From a virus: 64,000 bases of DNA. The stretch lies in IMG/VR virus record IMGVR_UViG_3300010157_000035, positions 62,001 to 126,000 of that record; one strand, 5' to 3'. Position 1 is the stretch's first letter, and each line of letters opens with the position of its first letter. Shown here one piece after another: positions 43,644 to 50,490 of the stretch. Under the pieces are notes generated by a model. It made no database searches. It saw nothing but the letters and a program-made list of their open reading frames with translations, and was not told the origin of the DNA. The position numbers and the translations under genes were made by a program.

Positions 43644-44033
43644 TTAGCGACGCATTTTACTTATATCTTTGGCTTCCTCATCTGAAAATACCGGAACAGC
43701 ATTTGACTTGTGCATGGTAGCGATCCCTTTGACTTTGGTACCTGTGTAAACTTTGGCCGGTGCTAGAGTAGCATTGCCACCAGTGTTGCGACTGGGAATA
43801 TGATGTGTGGTAAAACGGCCGGCGGGCGCGGACAATTTATAATCGAGTGGCTCGGCCTTTAAGGCCCGGCTACGTTTTTTCTCGTCTGCGTCTACTTCCC
43901 ACTTCTTTTTTAACTCTTGCCATGATGCATCGAGCTCACGTGATTTACGAGCTTCGTCGGCGTTGCGAAATTTCACTCGGCCTTTCTTTTTGCCGTTGAG
44001 ACTAAGATACGGGCCTACTAGGTGCATGGTCAT
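43644..44033 (-). CDS. Conserved phage protein, 129 residues
   Basis: A basic protein I recall as common in large phages but without function: LVGPYLSLNGKKKGRVKFRN, a Lys-rich helix, HHIPSRNTGGNATLAPAKVY and GIATMHKSNAVPVFSDEEAK at the end. The basic character suggests nucleic-acid binding. Its ATG overlaps the stop of the 76-residue gene upstream (ATGA). Confidence 0.7.
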   Translation of the reverse strand: MTMHLVGPYLSLNGKKKGRVKFRNADEARKSRELDASWQELKKKWEVDADEKKRSRALKAEPLDYKLSAPAGRFTTHHIPSRNTGGNATLAPAKVYTGTKVKGIATMHKSNAVPVFSDEEAKDISKMRR

Positions 44034-44260
44034 TTTTGTAATAACTCCATAGTGTATTCGGTATCACGCATATAGGCCACAGGTTTGAGCCAACCGTGAC
44101 GAATGCATTCCTGTATAAGATCTTGATAGTTTTCTGGACATCGCTGACTGATTTCAATTGCGGCTCGTGACACCAGTGTAAAGCCATCAGGCGAGAATGT
44201 AAAATCTGGGTCACTTGGACGCAAAGTTTTATAGGATCGACCCTGAGAAATCTTAATCAT
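44030..44260 (-). CDS. Conserved phage protein, 76 residues
   Basis: Contains PDFTFSPDGFTLVSRAAIEI, RCPENYQDLIQECIRHGWLK and PVAYMRDTEYTMELLQ; no domain recognised. The promoter TTGACC-N17-TATAAT ends five bases before ATG, so its mRNA is predicted leaderless. It heads an operon with the 129-residue gene and perhaps infA. Confidence 0.7.
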   Translation of the reverse strand: MIKISQGRSYKTLRPSDPDFTFSPDGFTLVSRAAIEISQRCPENYQDLIQECIRHGWLKPVAYMRDTEYTMELLQK

Positions 44261-44265
44261 ACTGT

Positions 44266-44294
44266 ATTATAGCAGATAATTGGGCGCAGGTCAA
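44266..44294 (-). promoter_or_regulatory. Sigma70-type promoter of the 76-residue gene
   Basis: TTGACC (44294-44289), 17-base spacer, TATAAT (44271-44266), ACAGT, then ATG. Near-consensus. Predicted leaderless. Confidence 0.8.
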
Positions 44295-44298
44295 CCGT

Positions 44299-44610
44299 TT
44301 ATTTGAACAAGATCACAGCCATTATGACGGCTTGTATTATAAACCCAACACCTATTGTGACAATGTTTAAGGTGTCCTTGAGCACAATGGCTCGACCAAA
44401 CAACAACAACAGGCCGGCCCAAATGAACAGCACAATATCTAGGCCCGGAGTGCGATCACTTAACCCGGTTAATAACGCTATCAAAGAAGGAATGGTAGCG
44501 GAATGCATTAAGATCACAGCCAACCACCCTAGCGTATCGGCACTTACTTTGGGCAATTGCTGATCTAACCATGCTCTTGCACACTTGATCCAACCGTCGA
44601 GTTTTTCCAT
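44299..44610 (-). CDS. Small polytopic membrane protein
   Basis: 103 residues from ATG 44610, chosen because AGAGAGGATATAAAC precedes it. Three hydrophobic segments (LGWLAVILMHSATIPSLIAL; LDIVLFIWAGLLLLFGRAIV; IVTIGVGFIIQAVIMAVILF) follow an amphipathic start. It sits two bases after the SleB-type hydrolase gene and might help its action at the membrane, but no family is recognised. Confidence 0.65.
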   Translation of the reverse strand: MEKLDGWIKCARAWLDQQLPKVSADTLGWLAVILMHSATIPSLIALLTGLSDRTPGLDIVLFIWAGLLLLFGRAIVLKDTLNIVTIGVGFIIQAVIMAVILFK

Positions 44611-44612
44611 GT

Positions 44613-45173
44613 TTATATCCTCTCTGAATAAAATACGTGTCGACCAATTTTGGCCACTTGTGGTTTGCCCCATTGAGCTTGAACATAGTCTGCATGAAAA
44701 TACAGAGCATTCTTCAAGCCGGGTAGTCTAAAACCTTCTAGTAATACTTTTTTAGCCACTTCTTCTGACTCTTTCCAATAGGCTGGATAAATGGGTCTAA
44801 TTCGACTGGATCCGTCACACATCCAACTGAATTGGCAAACTTCTCGGCCTAAGACCATGTTCTTTTGATAAACCACACCGCAAATATCGGATGCAAATTT
44901 GCCGCTGTCTACACGGTTAATAGTGACTTGGGCTACAGCGACCTTACCTTCAAAAGGTTCGCTTGCACTTTCCCAATAGATGTTTTTGGTTAAACAGGCC
45001 AGTTGTCTGGTTCTGTCCTCGACGCTGATAAAACCTTGTCGAGCTGTTTCGTTTGTTACTTTTAGGATATCTAATTTATATTGTGTTACTGTGATTACAG
45101 CAAACATCACAATCATAAAACCACAAAATTGAAAAATTTTGTTACCTACGTCAGTTATCGAATTTAATTTCAA
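44613..45173 (-). CDS. SleB-type cell wall hydrolase with N-terminal membrane anchor
   Basis: 186 residues starting at TTG with GAGGAG six bases upstream. One N-terminal hydrophobic segment (GFMIVMFAVITVTQY) is a signal anchor. The rest is the Hydrolase_2 (SleB/CwlJ) domain: NIYWESASEPFEGKVAVAQV with the catalytic Glu, VTINRVDSGKFASDICGVVY and CQFSWMCDG. It would cut peptidoglycan in the periplasm, independent of holin. It is the third wall hydrolase in this window. Confidence 0.8.
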   Translation of the reverse strand: MKLNSITDVGNKIFQFCGFMIVMFAVITVTQYKLDILKVTNETARQGFISVEDRTRQLACLTKNIYWESASEPFEGKVAVAQVTINRVDSGKFASDICGVVYQKNMVLGREVCQFSWMCDGSSRIRPIYPAYWKESEEVAKKVLLEGFRLPGLKNALYFHADYVQAQWGKPQVAKIGRHVFYSERI

Positions 45174-45352
45174 TGCCTTCTCCTCATCACAAGACTGTGC
45201 GTGTCAGCGGAGGTGCCCAGGATGAGCGCATTGACGGTGGCTGTAGATTCGACAAAAGACCTCGGGCCTCAGTGCCATATTCTCCGAATTGACTGTTGTT
45301 GCTGGCCAATTCGGACCGTTTGTCAATGAAGAGGATTTCCGAAGCCCTCTCT

Positions 45353-45380
45353 AAAAAAGACCAGCTTTGCGGCACTGGTC
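45353..45380 (-). terminator. Intrinsic terminator of the small RNA candidate
   Basis: Minus strand: GACCAG (45380-45375), 10-base loop, CTGGTC (45364-45359), then TTTTTT (45358-45353). Perfect 6-bp stem. Confidence 0.8.
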
Positions 45381-45462
45381 CATCCGTTGTGGAGTAGATC
45401 TAAGATTATAATCCTACGCTAAACATCTGTTAGCTTGGTTGTGTATTCTACTCTCTAAAATA
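45353..45462 (-). ncRNA. Candidate small structured RNA of about 110 nt
   Basis: Between a TATAAT (45474-45469) and the terminator no gene fits. The RNA would fold into a three-way junction: P1 GAGUAGA/UCUACUC (45453-45447 with 45398-45392, 7 bp), P2 GCUAA/UUAGC (45434-45430 with 45422-45418, 7-base loop), P3 AGGAU/AUCUU (45415-45411 with 45406-45402, one G-U, 4-base loop), then the terminator stem. It looks tRNA-like in outline but has no T-loop, D-arm or U33, so it is not called a tRNA. The rest of the 45174-45533 gap shows no gene. Confidence 0.4.
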
Positions 45463-45468
45463 CTTATT

Positions 45469-45474
45469 ATTATA
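45469..45474 (-). promoter_or_regulatory. -10 box TATAAT of the small RNA candidate
   Basis: TATAAT is perfect but no good -35 hexamer lies 16-18 bases upstream, so an activator or another sigma would be needed. Confidence 0.4.
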
Positions 45475-45533
45475 CACCCTATGCCGGCAAAGATCTACGA
45501 TTTTTGATAGGTTTTTGCCGTTAACTGGGCATA

Positions 45534-46067
45534 TTACTCTGTCACTGGCGGTGGCATGGCCTTCAAACGGTCCCATGTGGCCTGTTTATCTTTGATGTGC
45601 TGTTCAAGTTGACGATACTGTTCGCCCAGAGCACGGAGTTCTTCCCATTCCTCTTCCAATTTGGTGTTAGGTGTTAGGATGTTCAATCGTTCCTCAACCC
45701 GTTCCATCCAATCTCGCATACTTTTTTCGCCTATCACAAGATCGGCATTATCGCCTTGAATAACAACTTTACCACTTTGATTCATGGTGTAAGGACTGTT
45801 AACAGTGTATGGGCTAGTAGTTCCGGTGGTCCAAACATGCCCAGCAGTATTACTAAATGTAAACGGACTTCCGGTAAGACTAATGTTGCTGTAAGTGGTT
45901 CCGTTGATGTTGCCATCAATATTGCTCACAGTCAACGGCGGAATAGCACCATATTGTGGATCGGCCCATCCGTTGGTTTTTTTATAGTAGCCGTCTAACG
46001 ATATTGTGACAGTATCGTTAAGCTCAGAGACGAGCTCGTCTAAGGTTTTTTCTTGCGTAAGGTCCAT
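45534..46067 (-). CDS. Conserved phage protein, probably virion-related, 177 residues
   Basis: Three parts: a short helical start; a beta-rich Thr/Ser/Asn centre (GTTYSNISLTGSPFTFSNTA) like tail proteins; and a conserved helical end (QGDNADLVIGEKSMRDWMER; RLNILTPNTKLEEEWEELRA) familiar from T4-like phages without function. A start-overlap of 28 bases with the upstream gene suggests coupling. Confidence 0.65.
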   Translation of the reverse strand: MDLTQEKTLDELVSELNDTVTISLDGYYKKTNGWADPQYGAIPPLTVSNIDGNINGTTYSNISLTGSPFTFSNTAGHVWTTGTTSPYTVNSPYTMNQSGKVVIQGDNADLVIGEKSMRDWMERVEERLNILTPNTKLEEEWEELRALGEQYRQLEQHIKDKQATWDRLKAMPPPVTE

Positions 46068-46210
46068 GTGCCGTCCTTGTTATCTATCCACTCTAGAACA
46101 TCACCTTCCGTCCACTCCATGTGTTCGCAGAGCTCATCACCCAGGAGCAATAACATTTCGCCTGGGTGATCAGGGTCTTCTACTATAGTTGTAATAGAAC
46201 TATACCGCAT
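46040..46210 (-). CDS. Small AbrB/MazE-like protein, 56 residues
   Basis: ATG at 46210, TAG at 46040-46042. LLGDELCEHMEWTEGDVLEW and NKDGTWTLRKK resemble the swapped-hairpin fold of AbrB/MazE DNA-binding proteins (a polypeptide that grips DNA as a dimer). 56 residues, in a different frame from and overlapping the next gene by 28 bases. Regulator is the best guess. Confidence 0.6.
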   Translation of the reverse strand: MRYSSITTIVEDPDHPGEMLLLLGDELCEHMEWTEGDVLEWIDNKDGTWTLRKKKP

Positions 46211-46211
46211 G

Positions 46212-46400
46212 TTATTTTGCGGCTAGAGCTTCTTTTTCTACTGTGATTTCTTTACGACGTTCTTTGATTGCTTTGCTCATTTCTTGCAAGGCTTTTCTAG
46301 CACGAGCCGCGGCAGCTTTAACACCCTTGGCTGTGAACTTTTCGTTTTCGGTAAGATAGTTATCAAACGCTGTTTTGATTGCGTCATGGTTTTGTGACAT
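46212..46400 (-). CDS. Histone H1-like DNA-binding protein
   Basis: 62 residues: TENEKFTAKGVKAAAARARK and ALQEMSKAIKERRKEI match the Hc1/histone H1-like proteins of bacteria, Lys/Ala/Arg-rich helices that condense DNA. A TTGACA-N16-TATAAT promoter lies 39 bases upstream with a leader hairpin and AAAGGAAA. Likely binds host or phage DNA. Confidence 0.75.
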   Translation of the reverse strand: MSQNHDAIKTAFDNYLTENEKFTAKGVKAAAARARKALQEMSKAIKERRKEITVEKEALAAK

Positions 46401-46438
46401 TGTATTTCCTTTATAATAAAGTGCCTAAGCACCCTTTA

Positions 46439-46466
46439 ATTATACACTATAAAGACACGATGTCAA
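46439..46466 (-). promoter_or_regulatory. Sigma70-type promoter of the histone-like gene
   Basis: TTGACA (46466-46461), 16-base spacer, TATAAT (46444-46439). Perfect hexamers. A short GTGC-TTAG-GCAC hairpin begins the leader. Confidence 0.8.
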
Positions 46467-46472
46467 GAAATA

Positions 46473-46715
46473 TCAAAGACTAATATGCCGTTTTGTCCAG
46501 GCATCCCAAATGACCATGTTGTCCCAACCATGTGTCCAAGTGACCATAAACAGGCTCAAAGTATTTTGATTATAGATGTGCATACGATTGTCGTCAACAC
46601 GAGCCCGTATGTTTCGGCTAGTATTGATCCATCGAGTCAGTTGGCTTTTTGCGTCAGGTGCCCGTAAGATTACCGTATATAGGGCGTCCCCATTTTTATT
46701 TGAAGGTGCAGTCAT
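46473..46715 (-). CDS. Unrecognised 80-residue protein
   Basis: LYTVILRAPDAKSQLTRWIN, NIRARVDDNRMHIYN and LFMVTWTHGWDNMVIWDAW: compact, aromatic, beta/alpha. No family recognised. Its start abuts the stop of the 76-residue gene (one-base overlap), so the two are coupled. Confidence 0.6.
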   Translation of the reverse strand: MTAPSNKNGDALYTVILRAPDAKSQLTRWINTSRNIRARVDDNRMHIYNQNTLSLFMVTWTHGWDNMVIWDAWTKRHISL

Positions 46716-46945
46716 TAATGTAAAGATTGATCCGAAGATCTTGGTGAACCAAATTCACTCACATGTTTAACAAAGTCGTCATCTAACAGTATACGCTCAT
46801 CGTCATACTCTTGTGAAACTTCGTTTGGAACTCCTAACAAGCGCATGAGTCCGCCTGTGTGAATTTCCGTAATACCTTGCTGATACAAAACCAACAACAG
46901 TTGGTTAATGGCCATCCTAATGGGATAATCAAGGTCGTCTAACAT
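46715..46945 (-). CDS. Conserved small phage protein, 76 residues
   Basis: AINQLLLVLYQQGITEIHTG then GLMRLLGVPNEVSQEYDDE: a helical domain seen in other phages, function unknown. The acidic C-terminus (DDERILLDDDF) is typical. Confidence 0.65.
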   Translation of the reverse strand: MLDDLDYPIRMAINQLLLVLYQQGITEIHTGGLMRLLGVPNEVSQEYDDERILLDDDFVKHVSEFGSPRSSDQSLH

Positions 46946-46972
46946 ACAACATACTTAGCTCAAATGATCAAG

Positions 46973-47257
46973 TTATTGACGATATCTCAACTCAATTTCG
47001 CTAACTGTAGATGGCTTGGTGCCAGTTGTAGTTAATTGTATTTTGGTTAATGCAGGATCTTGACAAATGGATTGATTATTGAGTGCCCTAGGAAGTCTAC
47101 AGTCTTGTTGCGTTACTGCACTGGCAGTATGATCAGCAATGCCTTTGCCTGTGGTTTCGTTAACGACCACACTCGACACGCCTAGCCCGGTCCACACCAA
47201 TGGAGCCGCACAACCGGATAACAAAAAAAGAAAAGATACTGCAAGTATCTTGTTCAT
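46973..47257 (-). CDS. Lipoprotein with DC..C pattern, 94 residues
   Basis: ATG at 47257. A lipobox FLLSGC (Cys near 16) follows a hydrophobic core; GKGIADHTASAVTQQDCRLP and QSICQD match a proteobacterial lipoprotein type of unknown function. The envelope location again indicates a Gram-negative host. Possible role in superinfection exclusion is speculation. Confidence 0.7.
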   Translation of the reverse strand: MNKILAVSFLFLLSGCAAPLVWTGLGVSSVVVNETTGKGIADHTASAVTQQDCRLPRALNNQSICQDPALTKIQLTTTGTKPSTVSEIELRYRQ

Positions 47258-47299
47258 GGTATAAGTTAGGGGACTTATTGGCACTGCCCCTGGTACCTA

Positions 47300-47632
47300 T
47301 TAAGCCGTTACTTTGGCTGAAGTTTTTGCAGTGGCCTTGATACTAGCGCCTGCTACTTTGACTTCGCCTTTCTTGGCGACCTTGGTCTTCTCAGCCAATT
47401 TGTTGGCTACAGCATAACCAGCATCACCTTCGGTAATGCCCAAGCTCTGCAAATGCTGGAGAGCTTGCAATTTGGTCATTGGGCTTGGGAGCTCAACCAA
47501 ATTGATGTTGGTGCATCCTGCTTTGTTCAGGATCTTGATACGAGCCACCAAGTCGTTAGCGAAACGAGCTTTCACTGTTCCGTTAGAATTAGTTGCGGTA
47601 CCTGCTACGGTAAAAAGTTTATCTTGCGACAT
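47300..47632 (-). CDS. Conserved phage protein, 110 residues, Ala/Lys-rich tail
   Basis: FTVAGTATNSNGTVKARFAN, NINLVELPSPMTKLQALQHL are a module I recall in many T4-like phage genomes with no function; the tail (KTKVAKKGEVKVAGASIKAT) is basic. It has its own near-consensus promoter and a leader hairpin just at the predicted transcript start. Confidence 0.7.
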   Translation of the reverse strand: MSQDKLFTVAGTATNSNGTVKARFANDLVARIKILNKAGCTNINLVELPSPMTKLQALQHLQSLGITEGDAGYAVANKLAEKTKVAKKGEVKVAGASIKATAKTSAKVTA

Positions 47633-47680
47633 AAGTTGCCTTTCGTTGTTGCCTGTTAAAAAGTTGATTTAAAATACACA

Positions 47681-47697
47681 TGCTAAATTGTTTAGCA
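47681..47697 (-). promoter_or_regulatory. Leader hairpin at predicted transcript start
   Basis: TGCTAAA, loop 3, TTTAGCA: perfect 7-bp stem located at +1 of the 47705-47733 promoter. May protect the 5' end of the RNA or be an operator. Confidence 0.4.
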
Positions 47698-47704
47698 TAT
47701 CCAT

Positions 47705-47733
47705 ATTATAGCGGACTGTTGTTTGAATGTCAA
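47705..47733 (-). promoter_or_regulatory. Sigma70-type promoter of the 110-residue gene
   Basis: TTGACA (47733-47728), 17-base spacer, TATAAT (47710-47705). Perfect consensus in both hexamers. The rest of the 47633-47764 gap holds the leader. Confidence 0.85.
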
Positions 47734-47764
47734 CCATAATGTAGATTCCGGTTAACCAAAAGTA

Positions 47765-47902
47765 TCACTTTTGATTAAATTCTTTTTTGCTGATTTTGTC
47801 TTTGGTCCATTCTGCGCTGCCGGACAGATCTTTACCAAGACCCGACACGGTGTTACACGCGGTCAATAGACCAATCATTGCAATGACAATTAAAGATTTC
47901 AT
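47765..47902 (-). CDS. Entericidin-like small lipoprotein, 45 residues
   Basis: ATG at 47902, TGA at 47765-47767. Signal with lipobox LTAC (Cys near 15) then NTVSGLGKDLSGSAEWTKDK, the pattern of EcnA/EcnB entericidins, tiny cell-envelope lipoproteins linked to a toxin/antidote cell-death module in enterobacteria. Coupled by ATGA to an upstream 42-residue membrane peptide. An envelope or lysis-timing role is inference. Confidence 0.7.
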   Translation of the reverse strand: MKSLIVIAMIGLLTACNTVSGLGKDLSGSAEWTKDKISKKEFNQK

Positions 47903-48027
47903 TGTGCTGCCTCTTTGGTTACTTGTTGAACTTTGGATACACCGTTATCAAACATCCGAGCAATGCCCGAAAATCCCACGGTGCAGAGAACGATACCAAA
48001 AATGGCACCAATGATAAATGTTTTCAT
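47899..48027 (-). CDS. Small single-span membrane peptide, 42 residues
   Basis: ATG at 48027. MKTFIIGAIFGIVLCTVGFS is a hydrophobic span or signal, followed by a short polar tail (MFDNGVSKVQQVTKEAAQ). ATGA overlaps on both sides join it to the 217-residue gene and the entericidin-like gene. Function unknown. Confidence 0.65.
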   Translation of the reverse strand: MKTFIIGAIFGIVLCTVGFSGIARMFDNGVSKVQQVTKEAAQ

Positions 48028-48677
48028 TCGGAAACTCCTAACACTTTGACACGGTTGAGTTGAGTGGCCAGGTTATTGTGTCGCTTCACCGTGCCACGAA
48101 TAGTTGTGTGAGTATCGGGTTCGATTGACTCACGATACGAAAAGTAAACTGAATGATTGTTGTCAGTAATGGCTGTGATAAACCAAGTATTAAATTTTTC
48201 ACTGTAGCTGCTGCGAACCACTTCTACTGTGAGCTCAACCTTGTCACCTACCTTGCCAACCAGGCCATCACAACGAGCAAGTCTAGCATCTACTGATTCT
48301 TTTCTTAATTGTCTAGCATAACCGTGCGGCATGGCTGTGATCACACTCATATCGTAACGGCTGGTAATCTCATCCAAACTGCACACTCGAGCAGTTATCC
48401 TAGCCCATTCGTTTAGTTCGGTTCGCAAGGCCTGCAAGGTAACAGCCGAGGCCAAGTGTCGACGACAGTCCACACCCATAGTACGATCAGCATCAGTAAT
48501 CATACTGGCGTCAGACAAAGCTCGCTCAACAATAACACGATTGGGTGAACGCACAACCTGATCACCGATCATTTCGGGTTGCTTATAGTAACCGTTGTTG
48601 ATACGGAAGGCAGTGCAAGCCGCAGCCCAGAGCAAGTTGGCATCAACTGCGGCCATTGTATCGCGATTCGCTTTCAT
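48024..48677 (-). CDS. Unrecognised phage protein, 217 residues
   Basis: No recognised domain. A helical N-terminal half (NLLWAAACTAFRINNGYYKQ; TLQALRTELNEWARITARVC) and a beta-rich C-terminal part resembling an OB-like fold (GKVGDKVELTVEVVRSSYSE; DTHTTIRGTVKRHNNLATQL), so nucleic-acid binding is possible. In a tight ATGA operon. Confidence 0.65.
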   Translation of the reverse strand: MKANRDTMAAVDANLLWAAACTAFRINNGYYKQPEMIGDQVVRSPNRVIVERALSDASMITDADRTMGVDCRRHLASAVTLQALRTELNEWARITARVCSLDEITSRYDMSVITAMPHGYARQLRKESVDARLARCDGLVGKVGDKVELTVEVVRSSYSEKFNTWFITAITDNNHSVYFSYRESIEPDTHTTIRGTVKRHNNLATQLNRVKVLGVSE

Positions 48678-48838
48678 GCCATTTCCTTTGCGGTGTTCAT
48701 AAAAAATTTCAATGCCTGACGAACTTTGGGATCTAATGTACGATAGTTCTCGACCATGTGCTCAATTGCCTCTAGATCTTCTAAATCTTGTTGCACAGCA
48801 TAGGCTTCCATGATTTCGCAGGCTTGATCTATGTTCAT
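48674..48838 (-). CDS. Small acidic helical protein, 54 residues
   Basis: ATG at 48838, stop overlapping the next start (ATGA). DLEDLEAIEHMVENYRTLDP and VRQALKFFMNTAKEM are strongly helical. Function unknown. Confidence 0.6.
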   Translation of the reverse strand: MNIDQACEIMEAYAVQQDLEDLEAIEHMVENYRTLDPKVRQALKFFMNTAKEMA

Positions 48839-48839
48839 T

Positions 48840-49028
48840 TTATTTCTTAAATGAAACGCCAGTTGTGCCGCCTACAACACCGCCTAGGACCAGTGACGCC
48901 ATCCAGGTATCAAATGTCACGGGTATTGCCAAGGCAGGAAACAAGGTATTCAAGGACCAAATGGTTGCAATTGGTGCAAGTATAATAAGCAATATCACAA
49001 ATGCCACGATAAGAAAAACTTTATTCAT
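48840..49028 (-). CDS. Small membrane protein, 62 residues
   Basis: Two hydrophobic segments (VFLIVAFVILLIILAPIATI; WMASLVLGGVVGGTTGV) with a short basic end. One base separates it from the 54-residue gene. Inner membrane; function unknown. Confidence 0.65.
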   Translation of the reverse strand: MNKVFLIVAFVILLIILAPIATIWSLNTLFPALAIPVTFDTWMASLVLGGVVGGTTGVSFKK

Positions 49029-49040
49029 ATGTTACTCCAA

Positions 49041-49388
49041 TTAATCTAAACGGCTACCAGCGTAGGCTGTGAACCCGTATTTCTTAAACACTTGAGCGGC
49101 TGCTTCTGCACCGGCTTCCAGTGTGTCCACGTTCTGAACATACATGCCTGCTGGATTCCAAATTTGGAAAGCACCGGTATGGCTCTTGCTGACACCGGCT
49201 TCTTTGAAAGCCCGGCCTAATTTGGTATTGCCTTTGACACCAAAAATGTCAACCCAAGCAAAGCCACAAGCAAACTGATCACGGCCGCCTAGTTTATCTT
49301 GGAAGAATCGTTCAGCGGCTTCACGAGCGGCTGACTTGGCTTCGGCTACAATTGCATCTACTTTGATACCGTTAACTGTAACTGACAT
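49041..49388 (-). CDS. Conserved phage protein, 115 residues
   Basis: Start at 49388 chosen for AAGGAGTTCAAG. Contains AIVAEAKSAAREAAERFFQD and DQFACGFAWVDIFGVKGNTK, GAFQIWNPAGMYVQNVDTLE. I recall this type from phage genomes; the function is unknown. It is driven by one of the repeated leader promoters at 49419-49447. Confidence 0.65.
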   Translation of the reverse strand: MSVTVNGIKVDAIVAEAKSAAREAAERFFQDKLGGRDQFACGFAWVDIFGVKGNTKLGRAFKEAGVSKSHTGAFQIWNPAGMYVQNVDTLEAGAEAAAQVFKKYGFTAYAGSRLD

Positions 49389-49418
49389 CTTGAACTCCTT
49401 TTTAGTTTCTATACAAGT

Positions 49419-49447
49419 ATTATACAAAAATGGGTGTTTCTGGTCAA
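49419..49447 (-). promoter_or_regulatory. Repeated-leader sigma70 promoter, copy 1
   Basis: TTGACC (49447-49442), 17-base spacer, TATAAT (49424-49419), followed by the shared leader ACTTGTATAGAAACTAAAAAGGAG. Identical leader at copies 49759 and 51294. Confidence 0.9.
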
Positions 49448-49452
49448 CCGTT

Positions 49453-49728
49453 TTATGCGGCTTCCAACATGTTGGCCGGCACCTTCCACAAGCCAGATGG
49501 AGTGCGAACTGTGACAAACTTGATGGCAATTTTGGTCACATCACCTACCATGACCTTGCCGGTACGGCTTGATGTAAACTTGACCATTTGACCCGGCTTG
49601 ATTGAATTCTTCACGTCCTTGGTCAATCGGGCACGGTTAAACTTGACAGCATCGATCATGCTACTCAGTTCTACATTGGTCCAATTACCGAACATGATTG
49701 CTTGGTTGACTTCTTGAATGGTTTTCAT
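49453..49728 (-). CDS. Conserved phage protein, 91 residues
   Basis: Start at 49728 with AAGGAGCCCAGA. TIQEVNQAIMFGNWTNVELS at the start and QMVKFTSSRTGKVMVGDVTK, a SH3-like/beta part, at the end. No function known. Own promoter copy 2. Confidence 0.65.
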   Translation of the reverse strand: MKTIQEVNQAIMFGNWTNVELSSMIDAVKFNRARLTKDVKNSIKPGQMVKFTSSRTGKVMVGDVTKIAIKFVTVRTPSGLWKVPANMLEAA

Positions 49729-49758
49729 TCTGGGCTCCTTTTTAGTTTCTATACAAGT

Positions 49759-49787
49759 ATTATAGCAAATCGGGCATTTCTGGTCAA
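49759..49787 (-). promoter_or_regulatory. Repeated-leader sigma70 promoter, copy 2
   Basis: TTGACC (49787-49782), 17-base spacer, TATAAT (49764-49759), same leader. The -35 box overlaps the stop codon of the upstream gene (49784). Confidence 0.9.
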
Positions 49788-50011
49788 CCACCCTTTTTTA
49801 GGGCAAAAAACACAGCATCTACGCTGTTGCGAAAATACAACACCAGCTGCGTGTCTAAGCGACCTTTTTTGCGCCATTCTCTATCGTCGAGTAACCTATA
49901 GAACCAACGACGGTCTGCTTGAGTACCACCGGGGCCAAACAGTTTGGTAGCCTGTTCAACGTCATCATTGCTCAATGTCCAAGCGCCACAGTTGATCCTG
50001 GTGGTTTTCAT
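49784..50011 (-). CDS. Unrecognised 75-residue protein
   Basis: NCGAWTLSNDDVEQATKLFG and DTQLVLYFRNSVDAVFFALK suggest a small alpha/beta protein. Overlaps the upstream 157-residue gene by four bases (ATGA). Function unknown. Confidence 0.6.
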   Translation of the reverse strand: MKTTRINCGAWTLSNDDVEQATKLFGPGGTQADRRWFYRLLDDREWRKKGRLDTQLVLYFRNSVDAVFFALKKGG

Positions 50012-50481
50012 GCAGGTACTTCTTCCTTCACTGCTTCAAGTGCTTCTGCCAATGGTGTTAACTTATTGCTTAAGGCCGTTGAGCCATAAGTGTCACCCAC
50101 ATACCATGTACCATCTTTCATCACATAGTAAAACTCAGCACCGCAACCCTTGGTACGGTCCAAAAAGTCTTCAAATGAATGATCTACTGACCAAGTGCAT
50201 TCTGTTTCGCCGCGATCGCGATCGTAAAAGGTACACATGTTGCCATAGCGTTGTTCATAGTCGCTACCAGCCTCAGCATCCAAGCAACTGAAAGGATGCT
50301 TTACACCAATCTCAGGGCGTAGGCTACTCAAGTCGCCTAGGGCAACCAGTTGGTTGGCTTTGCTTGAGTCATAATGCTCTTGCAAAATAGCACCATTGTG
50401 TTCCAGATAGCCGTCCCAATGACAGTAGACAGACTTTGCGATTGGACCATGCATGACTGCGATACGTGAACGAGTTCCCAT
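50008..50481 (-). CDS. Conserved phage protein starting MGTRSRIAV, 157 residues
   Basis: MGTRSRIAVMHGPIAKSVYC and HWDGYLEHNGAILQEHYDSS are characteristic of a widespread phage family with unknown function. Also WYVGDTYGSTALSNK. Three Cys and a high aromatic content. It precedes the 75-residue gene by ATGA coupling. Confidence 0.7.
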   Translation of the reverse strand: MGTRSRIAVMHGPIAKSVYCHWDGYLEHNGAILQEHYDSSKANQLVALGDLSSLRPEIGVKHPFSCLDAEAGSDYEQRYGNMCTFYDRDRGETECTWSVDHSFEDFLDRTKGCGAEFYYVMKDGTWYVGDTYGSTALSNKLTPLAEALEAVKEEVPA

Positions 50482-50490
50482 TTTTATTCC

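Noticed and set aside
45187-45375. 62-codon minus-strand ORF in the 45.2-45.4 kb gap
   Set aside because: It starts with GTG inside the terminator hairpin, has no ribosome-binding site and its sequence is not protein-like; read as non-coding.
45392-45453. Possible tRNA (7-bp acceptor-like stem with a 5-bp/7-base hairpin)
   Set aside because: Neither strand has a T-arm sequence, D-arm or U before the anticodon; kept only as a structured RNA candidate.
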